From Chloroflexota bacterium (GTDB taxonomy: Bacteria; Chloroflexota; Anaerolineae; Anaerolineales; UBA11858), in the NCBI GenBank assembly GCA_018648225.1, contig JABGRQ010000020.1, forward strand, positions 1 through 32,689: a stretch of 32,689 nucleotides of DNA. The letters run 5' to 3'. Shown one piece after another: positions 6,764 to 13,931 of this stretch. A program made the position numbers and the translations under genes. Under the pieces are notes generated by a model. The model ran no database searches. It had not been told where the DNA came from and saw only the letters and a program-made list of their open reading frames with translations. Each line of letters begins with the position of its first letter. Within the stretch, counting starts at the first letter, position 1.

Positions 6764-8419
6764 CTACTGCATATCAAGAAAATCAGCAGCGAATTTCAGA
6801 GCATTCTCCCGATTCGTCACATCGCCAACGACCTGAGCTTCCTTGATCGCATCTAATATTTCGCCAATGATCGGGCCAGGTTCAAGCTCAAATTCGGACA
6901 TCAAATCATGCCCATTCAACAATGCGGGTGGCGCTACTTGCTCGGTGTAATGCTCCCACCAGGCTTCGAGCAAAGCTCTTCCTATATCCAGTTGACGCCG
7001 CCAGCGTTCCGGCGGAATACCAGTACCATAGGTAGCCAATAAATCTGCCAGAGAGAGCAAAACAATCGCGGGGCCAGTTTCGCTTGTCGCACGAAAAAAG
7101 CGATAAACCGCGCGCCGCGAGGGTATCTGTTCGGACTTTAATTGATTTGCCAACCAGGTAGGGCGCATGTGTTGCGCCACCACAGTTTGCAACCAGTTAA
7201 TTTCAGCGTTGCTAAAATGAAGTTCCGTAGCGCGCTCAGCCGCAAGCTCGGAGCCAATACGCTCGTGCTCCAGAAAACGGATACGACCCCCCTCTTCAGC
7301 TTGCTGGCTCTGTGGCTTGCCAATATCATGATAGAGAGCCGCCGCAAACAACAACCCTAATATCGAGCGCCCCACGATCAATTCCTGCTGCACATAGTCT
7401 GTGATCTGCTGACGATAGCGTCCCAGACGCATCACAGCCAGTCCGAGCAACAAATTGCCTGAAGCGACATCATCGTGTGTTGGCCCTAAAACATGCAATA
7501 AACGCCCCAATTGGCGTACCGTTTCCAGAGTATGCTGCCAGGCATCCAGCGTGTGCGGCGGCGATTGAGACAAGTTCTTTAACGCTGCCATCTCGGGTAA
7601 AACTACATCCAACGCGCCCAGCATATCCAACGCGCGGATTGAGGTTGCCAGGCGCGGGGTTTCAAAAATGCGGAATAACTCGTCGCGGGTGCGCTCCGGG
7701 GATACTTGAGCCAACATAGGGATTACAACTCGCATTTGCTGGCGAGTTTCGATGTCTATGCGCAGACCATAAGCGGCTGCCAGACGAATAGCACGCAACA
7801 CACGCAGTGGGTCTGATTGCAGGGAGGTATTGGAACAAGATCGCAGTATTTTGGCCTGCAAATCGGCAGCCCCGCCCAATGGATCGAGCAACGCATCCGG
7901 CTGGCGCAGATCAAGCGCCAGCGCATTGATGGTGAAATCGCGGGCAGCGAGGTCTTCTTCAAGGGAATCGCCACGTAAAGACGCAAAATCTATGATGCTG
8001 CGTTTTCCGTCATCATCGGTATAGATGATGCGGGCAGTACCACGCTCGGCATCGAGCGGGTAATAGGCACCATTGATAGCATTGGCTAAAGCGCGCGCAA
8101 CACGCAAGGCATCGCCAAGCATTGCGAAGTCGTAGTCGTGGCTCGTGCGCCCCAAGAGCAGATCGCGCACACTCCCGCCGACCAAATAAATTTCAATATC
8201 ATCGGGCAACGCGGCACGCAGATGCATCAGTAATGGAGAAAAAGGGATTGAATTCATGATGGGTACAAAAAATATCGTGGGTGTTTCTTTAAATCGATTG
8301 GCTTTGGCAGCCTGCAAGGCTTGCTGCGGCGTGCCACCCTGGGCCACAACCCGCCCTCCCAGAAAGGCCACCCAGCGCCCGGCGTAGGGGGCAAAGTCGT
8401 CGCTGTGGGGATCAGGCAC
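6764..8419 (-). CDS. cca: CCA tRNA nucleotidyltransferase / poly(A) polymerase family, DUF5678-like N-terminus
   Basis: This 551-aa enzyme of the class II nucleotidyltransferase family adds or repairs the CCA 3' end of tRNA. The catalytic head has 'GGSVRDLLLG' at 81-90 and the metal-binding pair D95/D97 in 'HDYDFAM'. 'RDFTINALALD' is at 160-170 and 'DPLRVLRAIRLAA' at 203-215. An HD domain with H364/D365 ('YHDIGKP') lies in the C-terminal part, as in phosphohydrolase-bearing CCA enzymes. The first 55 residues are extra: 'YAGRWVAFLGGRVVAQGG' and 'IFFVP' resemble the small DUF5678 domain. The start is uncertain. GTG at 8419 lies 23 nt after a GGAG that overlaps the hpt stop; an in-frame CTG would be better spaced, and ATG at residue 55 would remove the extra domain. 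It is the last gene of tdk-hpt-cca. Confidence 0.92.
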   Translation of the reverse strand: MPDPHSDDFAPYAGRWVAFLGGRVVAQGGTPQQALQAAKANRFKETPTIFFVPIMNSIPFSPLLMHLRAALPDDIEIYLVGGSVRDLLLGRTSHDYDFAMLGDALRVARALANAINGAYYPLDAERGTARIIYTDDDGKRSIIDFASLRGDSLEEDLAARDFTINALALDLRQPDALLDPLGGAADLQAKILRSCSNTSLQSDPLRVLRAIRLAAAYGLRIDIETRQQMRVVIPMLAQVSPERTRDELFRIFETPRLATSIRALDMLGALDVVLPEMAALKNLSQSPPHTLDAWQHTLETVRQLGRLLHVLGPTHDDVASGNLLLGLAVMRLGRYRQQITDYVQQELIVGRSILGLLFAAALYHDIGKPQSQQAEEGGRIRFLEHERIGSELAAERATELHFSNAEINWLQTVVAQHMRPTWLANQLKSEQIPSRRAVYRFFRATSETGPAIVLLSLADLLATYGTGIPPERWRRQLDIGRALLEAWWEHYTEQVAPPALLNGHDLMSEFELEPGPIIGEILDAIKEAQVVGDVTNRENALKFAADFLDMQ

Positions 8420-8446
8420 CCACTTCGAGGCAGGCAGCGCAACTCC

Positions 8447-9004
8447 TTAGTCTTCGGGCTGATAAAGTTCGGGATTGACCACCCCAATAAATGGCAATCC
8501 CCGATAATATTCGTCGATATCCAATCCATAACCAAAAACAAATTCATTGGGAATTGTAAAGCCGCAATAATCAATGGGGACATCAACTTCGCGGCGTTCG
8601 GCTTTGTCGAGCAGGGTGCAAACTTTTAAGCTAGCGGGTTTGCGCAGGGAAAGCAGCTCGAGTACCGAGGCCAGCGTGTGGCCGCTATCGACAATATCTT
8701 CAACCAACACAACATCGCGCCCCTGAATATCATCGCGTAAATCCATCGTCAGGCGCACTTGCCCGGTGGATTGCCGCGCGCCAACACCGTAGGATGAAAT
8801 CGCCATAAAATCAATCGAATGAGGAATATTGATATTGCGCATAAGATCAGTGAGGAACATGACGCCGCCACGCAAAATACAAATCAGGTGCAAACTTTTG
8901 TCATTATAATCGCGGCTAAGCTCTTCGCCCAACATCTCAATGCGCGCCTGAAGGGTAGACTCATCGACGAGTTTCTTTTGCAGAAAATCATGGTAATCGC
9001 GCAT
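8447..9004 (-). CDS. hpt: Hypoxanthine phosphoribosyltransferase
   Basis: This is a 185-aa purine salvage enzyme that converts hypoxanthine or guanine plus PRPP into IMP or GMP. The PRPP-binding signature is 'VEDIVDSGHTL' (residues 101-111), the flexible-loop 'SSYGV' is at 70-74, and 'LRGGVMF' near 44-50 corresponds to the pyrophosphate loop. The length is normal for the bacterial family. GGAG, which overlaps the end of tdk, precedes the ATG at 9004; the two genes are separated by 2 bp and are surely cotranscribed. Together with tdk this forms a nucleoside/base salvage unit. Confidence 0.96.
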   Translation of the reverse strand: MRDYHDFLQKKLVDESTLQARIEMLGEELSRDYNDKSLHLICILRGGVMFLTDLMRNINIPHSIDFMAISSYGVGARQSTGQVRLTMDLRDDIQGRDVVLVEDIVDSGHTLASVLELLSLRKPASLKVCTLLDKAERREVDVPIDYCGFTIPNEFVFGYGLDIDEYYRGLPFIGVVNPELYQPED

Positions 9005-9006
9005 TA

Positions 9007-9588
9007 TTACTCCTTTTTTGAACGCGGCACTTCGTGGTGTTCACGACAGCGGGCTTCGTAAAGTTCGTCGGCGCCAACGATGACAACTGGATCGTCATAA
9101 CGGGCAGGCAAGCCATCGACCAGGCGTTGCGTGCGCGAAGCATTTTCGCCGCACACCATACAAATGGCGTGCAGTTTATAAACGCGTTCGGCTTTCGCCA
9201 TCAACAACGGCATAGGTCCAAAAGGTTCGCCGCGAAAATCCATATCGAGACCAGCGACGATGACGCGCATATCGCGATCGGCTAATTGCTGAACAACTTC
9301 TACAATACCGCTATCAAAAAATTGGGCTTCATCAATGGCAACCACGGTAGTCTCTGGACGCAATTGTTCAAATATTTCGATTGAATTTATTATCGGGTAT
9401 GCATCGAAATTCATTCCATTATGAGAGGTGACTTTTTCCTCAGCGTAGCGATTATCAAGCGCAGGCTTAAAAACCTGTACTTGCTGTTTGGCGATCACAG
9501 CACGGCGTATCCGGCGGATGAGTTCTTCGGTTTTTCCGCAGAACATGGAGCCGGTAACAATTTCGACGGAGCCTTTATGATGTTTCAT
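9007..9588 (-). CDS. tdk: Thymidine kinase (type II)
   Basis: This 193-aa enzyme phosphorylates thymidine to dTMP using ATP, for pyrimidine salvage. The P-loop is GSMFCGKT (13-20), the catalytic glutamate is E87 in 'AIDEAQFFD', and the zinc-binding part includes 'CMVCGENA' plus a C-terminal 'CREHH'. The open frame can start at a GTG at 9594, but GAGG overlaps that codon and is correctly spaced from the ATG at 9588, which I use. The upstream rpmE terminator lies only a few bases away (9601-9639). The tdk operon therefore needs either readthrough or a promoter squeezed into about 80 bp; I found no convincing one. Confidence 0.95.
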   Translation of the reverse strand: MKHHKGSVEIVTGSMFCGKTEELIRRIRRAVIAKQQVQVFKPALDNRYAEEKVTSHNGMNFDAYPIINSIEIFEQLRPETTVVAIDEAQFFDSGIVEVVQQLADRDMRVIVAGLDMDFRGEPFGPMPLLMAKAERVYKLHAICMVCGENASRTQRLVDGLPARYDDPVVIVGADELYEARCREHHEVPRSKKE

Positions 9589-9600
9589 ATACACCTCACT

Positions 9601-9639
9601 GGAAAAAGAAAACAGGCAGATAAGTATCTATCTGCCTGT
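9601..9639 (-). terminator. Rho-independent terminator after rpmE
   Basis: On the minus strand an 11-bp perfect stem (acaggcagata / tatctgcctgt) with a 6-nt loop is followed by a T-rich tail. It lies downstream of the rplU-rpmA-rpmE operon and directly before tdk, so it may also act as an attenuator for tdk-hpt-cca. Confidence 0.85.
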
Positions 9640-9671
9640 AAGTTTACTTCATATTTGTCGATGTGCAAGTT

Positions 9672-10145
9672 TTATGCAGCAGCCAATTCCACGGCTTCGG
9701 GAAGTTCGTATCCTAACCGTCGCAGGGCCTTTTTGAGGTCTGCAAGCGACTTGCGGCCAAAACCTTTGACATCGAGCAGCGTATCTTCACCGCTCTCAAG
9801 GCGATCAAGCACGTGACCAACTTCGGTTATACCGGCATCCGCCAGCGCCTTCTCGGTACGCGCGCCTAATTCCAATTCGGCAACTGGACGATCTGGAGCA
9901 ACACGCGCAGTGGCTTGGGCATGCTTATCGGCGATGTACTCTTCGCGGGCCTGAAGTTTCTTCATAAAGCGGTCAACCTGACCCTCAGTATCCACGATAC
10001 GTTGCTCACCGGTATAAAACGGGTGGCATTTGTAGCAAATATCTGTGCGGATGTTTTCCTGGGTAGAACCCGTTGTCCAGGTGTTGCCACAGGAACAGAC
10101 AACTGTGGCCTCTGGGAAATATTTGGGATGAATTTCACTCTTCAT
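9672..10145 (-). CDS. rpmE: Ribosomal protein L31 fused to an alpha-CTD-like domain
   Basis: This is a 157-aa protein, about twice the usual 65-80 aa of L31. Residues 1-66 are a zinc-containing L31 with C17/C19 and C37/C40 ('CSCGNTW', 'CYKCHPFYTGEQ'), part of the 50S subunit. After a charged linker (67-86), residues 87-146 resemble the C-terminal domain of the RNA polymerase alpha subunit. The evidence is 'PVAELELGARTEKALADAGI' followed by 'LLDVKGFGRKSLADLKKAL', with the helix-hairpin-helix 'GFGRKS'. The fusion is in one uninterrupted frame. It is the third gene of the rplU-rpmA-rpmE operon, 13 bp after rpmA. The extension could bind DNA, rRNA or a transcription factor, or could simply be a ribosomal HhH add-on; its role is not known to me. 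Confidence 0.93.
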   Translation of the reverse strand: MKSEIHPKYFPEATVVCSCGNTWTTGSTQENIRTDICYKCHPFYTGEQRIVDTEGQVDRFMKKLQAREEYIADKHAQATARVAPDRPVAELELGARTEKALADAGITEVGHVLDRLESGEDTLLDVKGFGRKSLADLKKALRRLGYELPEAVELAAA

Positions 10146-10158
10146 AACGCTCTAACCT

Positions 10159-10422
10159 CTAATCTGCCGCGGCAGGTTCGACGCTAACACGCTTGCGACC
10201 GCCGGTAATGGTTTCAAATTTGACAAAACCTTCAATGGTTGCAAAAATCGTGTAGTCTTTGCCGAGACCTACGTTACGGCCAGGTTTAATTTTGGTACCG
10301 CGCTGACGAACGATAATATTGCCAGAAATAACATGCTCGCCACCAAATTTCTTCACGCCTAAGCGTTTGGATTCACTGTCGCGTCCGTTGCGGGATGACC
10401 CGCCACCTTTTTTATGAGCCAT
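10159..10422 (-). CDS. rpmA: 50S ribosomal protein L27
   Basis: This is an 87-aa large-subunit protein near the peptidyl transferase centre. It begins '[19 protein letters not shown]', the canonical bacterial L27 start, with no Firmicutes-type cleavable N-terminal extension. '[20 protein letters not shown]' also matches the family. A good Shine-Dalgarno sequence (AGGAG) overlaps the end of rplU, and the two genes are 14 bp apart. Confidence 0.98.
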   Translation of the reverse strand: MAHKKGGGSSRNGRDSESKRLGVKKFGGEHVISGNIIVRQRGTKIKPGRNVGLGKDYTIFATIEGFVKFETITGGRKRVSVEPAAAD

Positions 10423-10436
10423 GATTCAACTCCTGA

Positions 10437-10748
10437 TTATCCAATCTCGTCAATGCGAACCCGAGTATACTTCTGGCGATGGCCCTGGGTACGGCGATAG
10501 CGTTTGCTCGGGATATATTTAAAAACGATAATTTTCTTCGCTTTGAAATGTTCTTCAACAGTGCCTTTTACTTTGACACCATCGACAGTGGGAGCACCCA
10601 CTTGAACGTCTCCATCATTGGAGAATAACAGTACCTGATCGAATTCAATCGAAACACCTTCTTCAATAGACAGGCGGTCGATATCAACCGTGGCACCAGG
10701 GACGGCCTTATACTGCTTGCCGCCATTTTCAAAAATCGCGTAGGACAT
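10437..10748 (-). CDS. rplU: 50S ribosomal protein L21
   Basis: This is a 103-aa large-subunit protein that binds 23S rRNA. It has the family start 'MSYAIFENGGKQYKA' and C-terminal 'KRYRRTQGHRQKYTRVRI'. GGAGG precedes the ATG. It is the first gene of rplU-rpmA-rpmE, transcribed from the consensus promoter at 10893-10921 through a structured leader of about 138 nt. Confidence 0.98.
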   Translation of the reverse strand: MSYAIFENGGKQYKAVPGATVDIDRLSIEEGVSIEFDQVLLFSNDGDVQVGAPTVDGVKVKGTVEEHFKAKKIIVFKYIPSKRYRRTQGHRQKYTRVRIDEIG

Positions 10749-10886
10749 ATATTTTTACCTCCAACCTTCACTTCACACCGTAAGCCCCGCGAATACGTCA
10801 TAACCGCCGGGTTACGGGGAAGCTTGGGGTTTATAGATTATAAAACTTCAACACAAAGATTTGCCCCAGAGCAAATACGCTGGGGC
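10749..10886 (-). promoter_or_regulatory. Structured rplU leader
   Basis: This is the untranslated leader between the predicted transcription start and the rplU ATG. Near the 5' end is a hairpin with a 7-bp GCCCCAG/CTGGGGC stem (10863-10886). Closer to the gene is a nested structure: an outer CCCCG/CGGGG helix (10785-10789 with 10815-10819), extended by AAG/CTT, encloses a 5-bp TAACC/GGTTA hairpin with a 4-nt loop (10801-10814). Ribosomal leaders of this kind often mediate feedback by the encoded protein. That role here is inference. Confidence 0.55.
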
Positions 10887-10892
10887 CGCAAT

Positions 10893-10921
10893 ATTATACA
10901 GGGGCAAGAGAAGACTGTCAA
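10893..10921 (-). promoter_or_regulatory. Consensus sigma-70 promoter of rplU-rpmA-rpmE
   Basis: On the minus strand, a perfect -35 TTGACA (10916-10921) and a perfect -10 TATAAT (10893-10898) are separated by 17 nt. This is the strongest promoter signal in the window and fits a ribosomal protein operon. Confidence 0.93.
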
Positions 10922-11004
10922 CGCTAAAGTTTGGTACTTTCGTTTATATCCAAAATGACAGGTTTCACTACAAAATACGGACAAAAGTAGTACTATTTAG
11001 CATG

Positions 11005-11013
11005 TGATATGAT
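11005..11013 (+). promoter_or_regulatory. Probable extended -10 promoter of the oxidoreductase operon
   Basis: TG-a-TATGAT forms an extended -10 element 38 nt before the ferredoxin ATG. No good -35 is seen 17 nt upstream. AGGAG at 11041-11045 gives a 6-nt spacing to the start. Confidence 0.5.
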
Positions 11014-11051
11014 TTTCTATAACTCAAAAGACGAATCACAAGGAGTATTTA

Positions 11052-11312
11052 ATGCCCGTAACAGGTTGGATCGAAGTCAATGACCACTATTGCAAGGGTT
11101 GCGATATTTGTGTTGCTGCCTGCCCGCAAGATGTCATTGAACTAAATATGGAACGGCTGACCCCCAAGGGTTACCATCCGGCGCATCTGATCTCAGAAGG
11201 CTGCACCGGTTGTGGCATCTGCGCAATTGTATGCCCGGATGCGGCGATTACCGTATATCGAGAAACACCTCAACGCACACGACAAAAGATCACTGTCCAG
11301 GAGATAGCATAA
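11052..11312 (+). CDS. 2-oxoacid:ferredoxin oxidoreductase delta subunit (2x[4Fe-4S] ferredoxin)
   Basis: This is an 86-aa ferredoxin-like subunit with two CxxCxxCxxxC clusters (C14/17/20/24 and C51/54/57/61), each binding a [4Fe-4S] centre. It passes electrons from the thiamine-bound substrate to external ferredoxin. It is the first gene of a four-gene set (delta, alpha, beta, gamma) whose order matches VOR/KOR enzymes. The next gene starts 1 bp after the stop. The enzyme as a whole oxidatively decarboxylates 2-oxoacids to acyl-CoA in the cytoplasm and is oxygen sensitive in most organisms. Confidence 0.93.
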   Translation: MPVTGWIEVNDHYCKGCDICVAACPQDVIELNMERLTPKGYHPAHLISEGCTGCGICAIVCPDAAITVYRETPQRTRQKITVQEIA

Positions 11313-11313
11313 C

Positions 11314-12438
11314 GTGAGTAAACAATTACTGAAGGGAAATGAAGCCTTTGCCGAAGCCGCAATACGTGCTGGATGCGAAGGCTTTTTCGGCTACCCCATC
11401 ACACCTTCTACAGAATTCTTAGAATATATGGCCAAGCGCATGCCCGAGCTTGGCCGTGCTTTTGTACAGGCCGAGAGCGAAGTAGCCGCCATCAATATGG
11501 TTTATGGCGCCGCTTGCACCGGTAAACGGGTAATGACCGCATCATCCAGCCCCGGCATTAGCCTGATGATGGAAGGCATTTCCTATCTGGCTGGCACGGA
11601 AGTTCCCGCGGTGATCGTTAACGTGATGCGCGGCGGCCCCGGTCTGGGGAATATCGCTCCGGCGCAAGGTGACTACTATCAAATGGTAAAAGGTGGCGGA
11701 CACGGTGACTACTTCCCGATTGTATTGGCTCCGGCCAGCGTTCAGGAGGCGATTAACATTATGGGGGTGGCCTTTGATCTAGCCGACAAATATCGTGCAG
11801 TGGTACACATGATCGTGGATGGAAATATGGGTCAAATGATGGAACCCGCCGAACTGCCTCCCATGCGGGAACTCCCCAAAGAGCCGCCCAAATGGGCCGT
11901 TACCGGGGCTAAGGGGCGCAAACCCAATTTCTTGTCTTCAATATATATTGATCCGGTCGAGCAAGAAGTCACAAACCTACGCCTGCTCAAACGTTGGCTG
12001 GAGATCGAGAAAAACGAAGTCCGCTTCGCCGAATCGAATCTGGAAGATGCTGAGATCGCAGTAATCGGTTTTGGCACCTCGGGACGAGTCGCCTCATCGG
12101 CTATCCGAATCGCTCGCGAGGAAGGCATCAAGGTCGGGCTGTTGCGTCCGATCACACTGGCCCCCTTCCCCGAAAAACGCCTGGAGGAAATCTCCAAACA
12201 GGTCAGGCGTATTCTGGTCGTTGAAATGAATTCAGGCATGATGCTGGATGATGTCAACCGCGTTGTGCAGGGCCGCGTTCCGGTTGAGTTTTACGGACGC
12301 ATGGGCGGGATTACACCGCTGCCCGATGAAATTCTGGATGAAATTCGGCGTGTCGCGACCAACCAGATGCCTGTCAATGGGGATGCGCGCCAACAATGGA
12401 TTACACGGCTCGAAAAGATTGTCGGAGGCCAGGCATGA
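11314..12438 (+). CDS. vorB: 2-oxoacid:ferredoxin oxidoreductase alpha subunit, VorB type
   Basis: This 374-aa alpha subunit covers the pyrimidine-binding domain I and transketolase-C-like domain II. The signature is '[17 protein letters not shown]' (residues 22-38). The stretches '[15 protein letters not shown]' and '[17 protein letters not shown]', and '[20 protein letters not shown]', fit the VorB (3-methyl-2-oxobutanoate) branch better than pyruvate enzymes. The split between branched-chain 2-oxoacid and 2-oxoglutarate specificity cannot be settled by eye. The gene begins with GTG at 11314. Its stop overlaps the beta-subunit ATG (ATGA). Confidence 0.93.
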   Translation: MSKQLLKGNEAFAEAAIRAGCEGFFGYPITPSTEFLEYMAKRMPELGRAFVQAESEVAAINMVYGAACTGKRVMTASSSPGISLMMEGISYLAGTEVPAVIVNVMRGGPGLGNIAPAQGDYYQMVKGGGHGDYFPIVLAPASVQEAINIMGVAFDLADKYRAVVHMIVDGNMGQMMEPAELPPMRELPKEPPKWAVTGAKGRKPNFLSSIYIDPVEQEVTNLRLLKRWLEIEKNEVRFAESNLEDAEIAVIGFGTSGRVASSAIRIAREEGIKVGLLRPITLAPFPEKRLEEISKQVRRILVVEMNSGMMLDDVNRVVQGRVPVEFYGRMGGITPLPDEILDEIRRVATNQMPVNGDARQQWITRLEKIVGGQA

Positions 12439-13217
12439 CCACACTTCATCAAGTAGATCACGAAATTGTATATCAGCGACCTGAGTCATTATCGGATGCT
12501 AATACCCACTATTGCCCTGGATGCACACACGGCGTGGCACACCGGCTGGTGGCTGAAGTACTTGACGAGATGGGCATCCGCGAAAAAACGATTGGCGTAG
12601 CACCAGTCGGCTGTTCGGTTTTCGCATATAAATATTTCAATATGGATTTTGTAGAAGCGGCGCACGGACGCGCCCCGGCGATGGCAACCGGGGTCAAGCG
12701 GGTACTGCCTCAAAGTACTGTCTACACCTATCAGGGCGACGGCGATCTGGCCTCGATTGGCATGGCCGAGATTATGCACGTCGCGGCACGGGGCGAAAAT
12801 ATCACCGTGATCTTCATCAACAACGCCATCTACGGCATGACCGGCGGTCAAATGGCCCCGACAACCCTCCCCGGCATGAAGACAACTTCATCCCCGCTGG
12901 GCCGCGATGTTGAACTCAGCGGCTTCCCCATTCGCATGTCGGAAATGTTGGCTACGATGGACGGCGCGGGGTATATCGCCCGCGGCAGCCTGCACGATGC
13001 CAAGCACATTCGTAAAGCCAAGAAAGCCATCCGGATTGCATTTGAGACACAGGAACGCGGGTTGGGCTTCTCAATGGTAGAACTGCTATCATCATGTCCG
13101 ACGAACTGGAAAGTCACGCCCAATGAGGCGCTTGATTTCATCGCCGAACAAATGGTGCCGGTGTTCCCGCTGGGCGAATTCAAAACCAACCCTGAGCTAG
13201 CCAAATTACGCGTATAG
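12435..13217 (+). CDS. 2-oxoacid:ferredoxin oxidoreductase beta subunit (TPP-binding)
   Basis: This is a 260-aa thiamine diphosphate-binding subunit. 'YCPGCTHG' near residue 26 and the TPP/Mg motif 'GDGDLASIG...[12 protein letters not shown]' mark the family, and 'SSCPTNWK' is near the C-terminus. The frame is open from an earlier ATG at 12396, but the start at 12435 has GGAGG upstream and forms the usual 4-bp overlap with the alpha gene, so coupling is likely. It works only together with alpha, gamma and delta. Confidence 0.94.
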   Translation: MTTLHQVDHEIVYQRPESLSDANTHYCPGCTHGVAHRLVAEVLDEMGIREKTIGVAPVGCSVFAYKYFNMDFVEAAHGRAPAMATGVKRVLPQSTVYTYQGDGDLASIGMAEIMHVAARGENITVIFINNAIYGMTGGQMAPTTLPGMKTTSSPLGRDVELSGFPIRMSEMLATMDGAGYIARGSLHDAKHIRKAKKAIRIAFETQERGLGFSMVELLSSCPTNWKVTPNEALDFIAEQMVPVFPLGEFKTNPELAKLRV

Positions 13218-13228
13218 GAGAGCAAACA

Positions 13229-13792
13229 ATGACAGAAACCAGCATCATCATCTCCGGCTTTGGCGGGCAAGGGACGCTCTTTTCAGGCCAGGTTTTAGCG
13301 TATGCCGCCCTCGACAACGGTAAAGAAGTCACCTGGATTCCATCCTATGGCCCCGAAATGCGCGGCGGCACCGCGCACTGCACCGTCATCATCTCCGATG
13401 AACCCATTGGCTCTCCGCTCGTGCGCAATCCGGATGTGGCTGTCATACTCAATTTGCCATCTCTGGACAAATATGAATACACTGTCAAGGCGGATGGCGT
13501 GCTGATTGTGAATGCATCCTTGATTAACCGAAAAATCGAGCGCAAGAATATCCGCAATATCTACATCCCAGCCAATGAAATTGCCGAAGAAATCGGTCTA
13601 AGTCGCATGGCAAATATGGTCATGCTCGGCGGGATGATTTACATGAAGCCGGTACTCAACCTGGAAATGGTCAAAGAAGCCTTGAGCGAACATATCCCCT
13701 CGCGCCACCGCCGCACACTGCCGATGAACTTCACGGCAATGGAACGCGGCTACGCCTTCGCGCAGGAGGCGTTTGAAAAAACCGTAGCATAA
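13229..13792 (+). CDS. 2-oxoacid:ferredoxin oxidoreductase gamma subunit
   Basis: This is a 187-aa gamma subunit that contributes to CoA binding and subunit contacts. The glycine-rich start '[20 protein letters not shown]' and '[15 protein letters not shown]' are characteristic. AGGAG lies 9 nt before the ATG, 11 bp after the beta gene. It is the last gene of the operon. Downstream, an imperfect inverted repeat (13812-13888) may act as a transcript end, though it lacks a clean U-run. Confidence 0.95.
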   Translation: MTETSIIISGFGGQGTLFSGQVLAYAALDNGKEVTWIPSYGPEMRGGTAHCTVIISDEPIGSPLVRNPDVAVILNLPSLDKYEYTVKADGVLIVNASLINRKIERKNIRNIYIPANEIAEEIGLSRMANMVMLGGMIYMKPVLNLEMVKEALSEHIPSRHRRTLPMNFTAMERGYAFAQEAFEKTVA

Positions 13793-13811
13793 AAACAACG
13801 CCCAAGAATAC

Positions 13812-13888
13812 ACGCGAAGGCGCAGAGAAGCAAGGCCGCAAAGAAAAATATGAATCTTTGCAATTATGTTTCTTTGTGCCTTCGCGTT
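13812..13888. repeat. Intergenic imperfect inverted repeat, dispersed-repeat type
   Basis: An arm 'acgcgaaggcgcagagaag' (from 13812) is mirrored by 'ttctttgtgccttcgcgt' (to 13887) across a spacer of about 40 nt, with a few mismatches. The purine-rich 'cgaagg/gcaaag' words resemble intergenic repeats that recur in many environmental bacterial genomes. It may fold into a long hairpin after the oxidoreductase operon. Confidence 0.6.
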
Positions 13889-13918
13889 AAAAAAATTCGC
13901 TCGCAAATAGAATTCGGA

Positions 13919-13924
13919 TATAAT
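13919..13924 (+). promoter_or_regulatory. -10 box for leaderless ligA
   Basis: A perfect TATAAT ends 7 nt before the ligA ATG, and no Shine-Dalgarno sequence is present. Transcription would begin at or next to the ATG. The -35 region (TTCGCT, 17-nt spacing) is weak. Confidence 0.6.
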
Positions 13925-13931
13925 CACCCCC

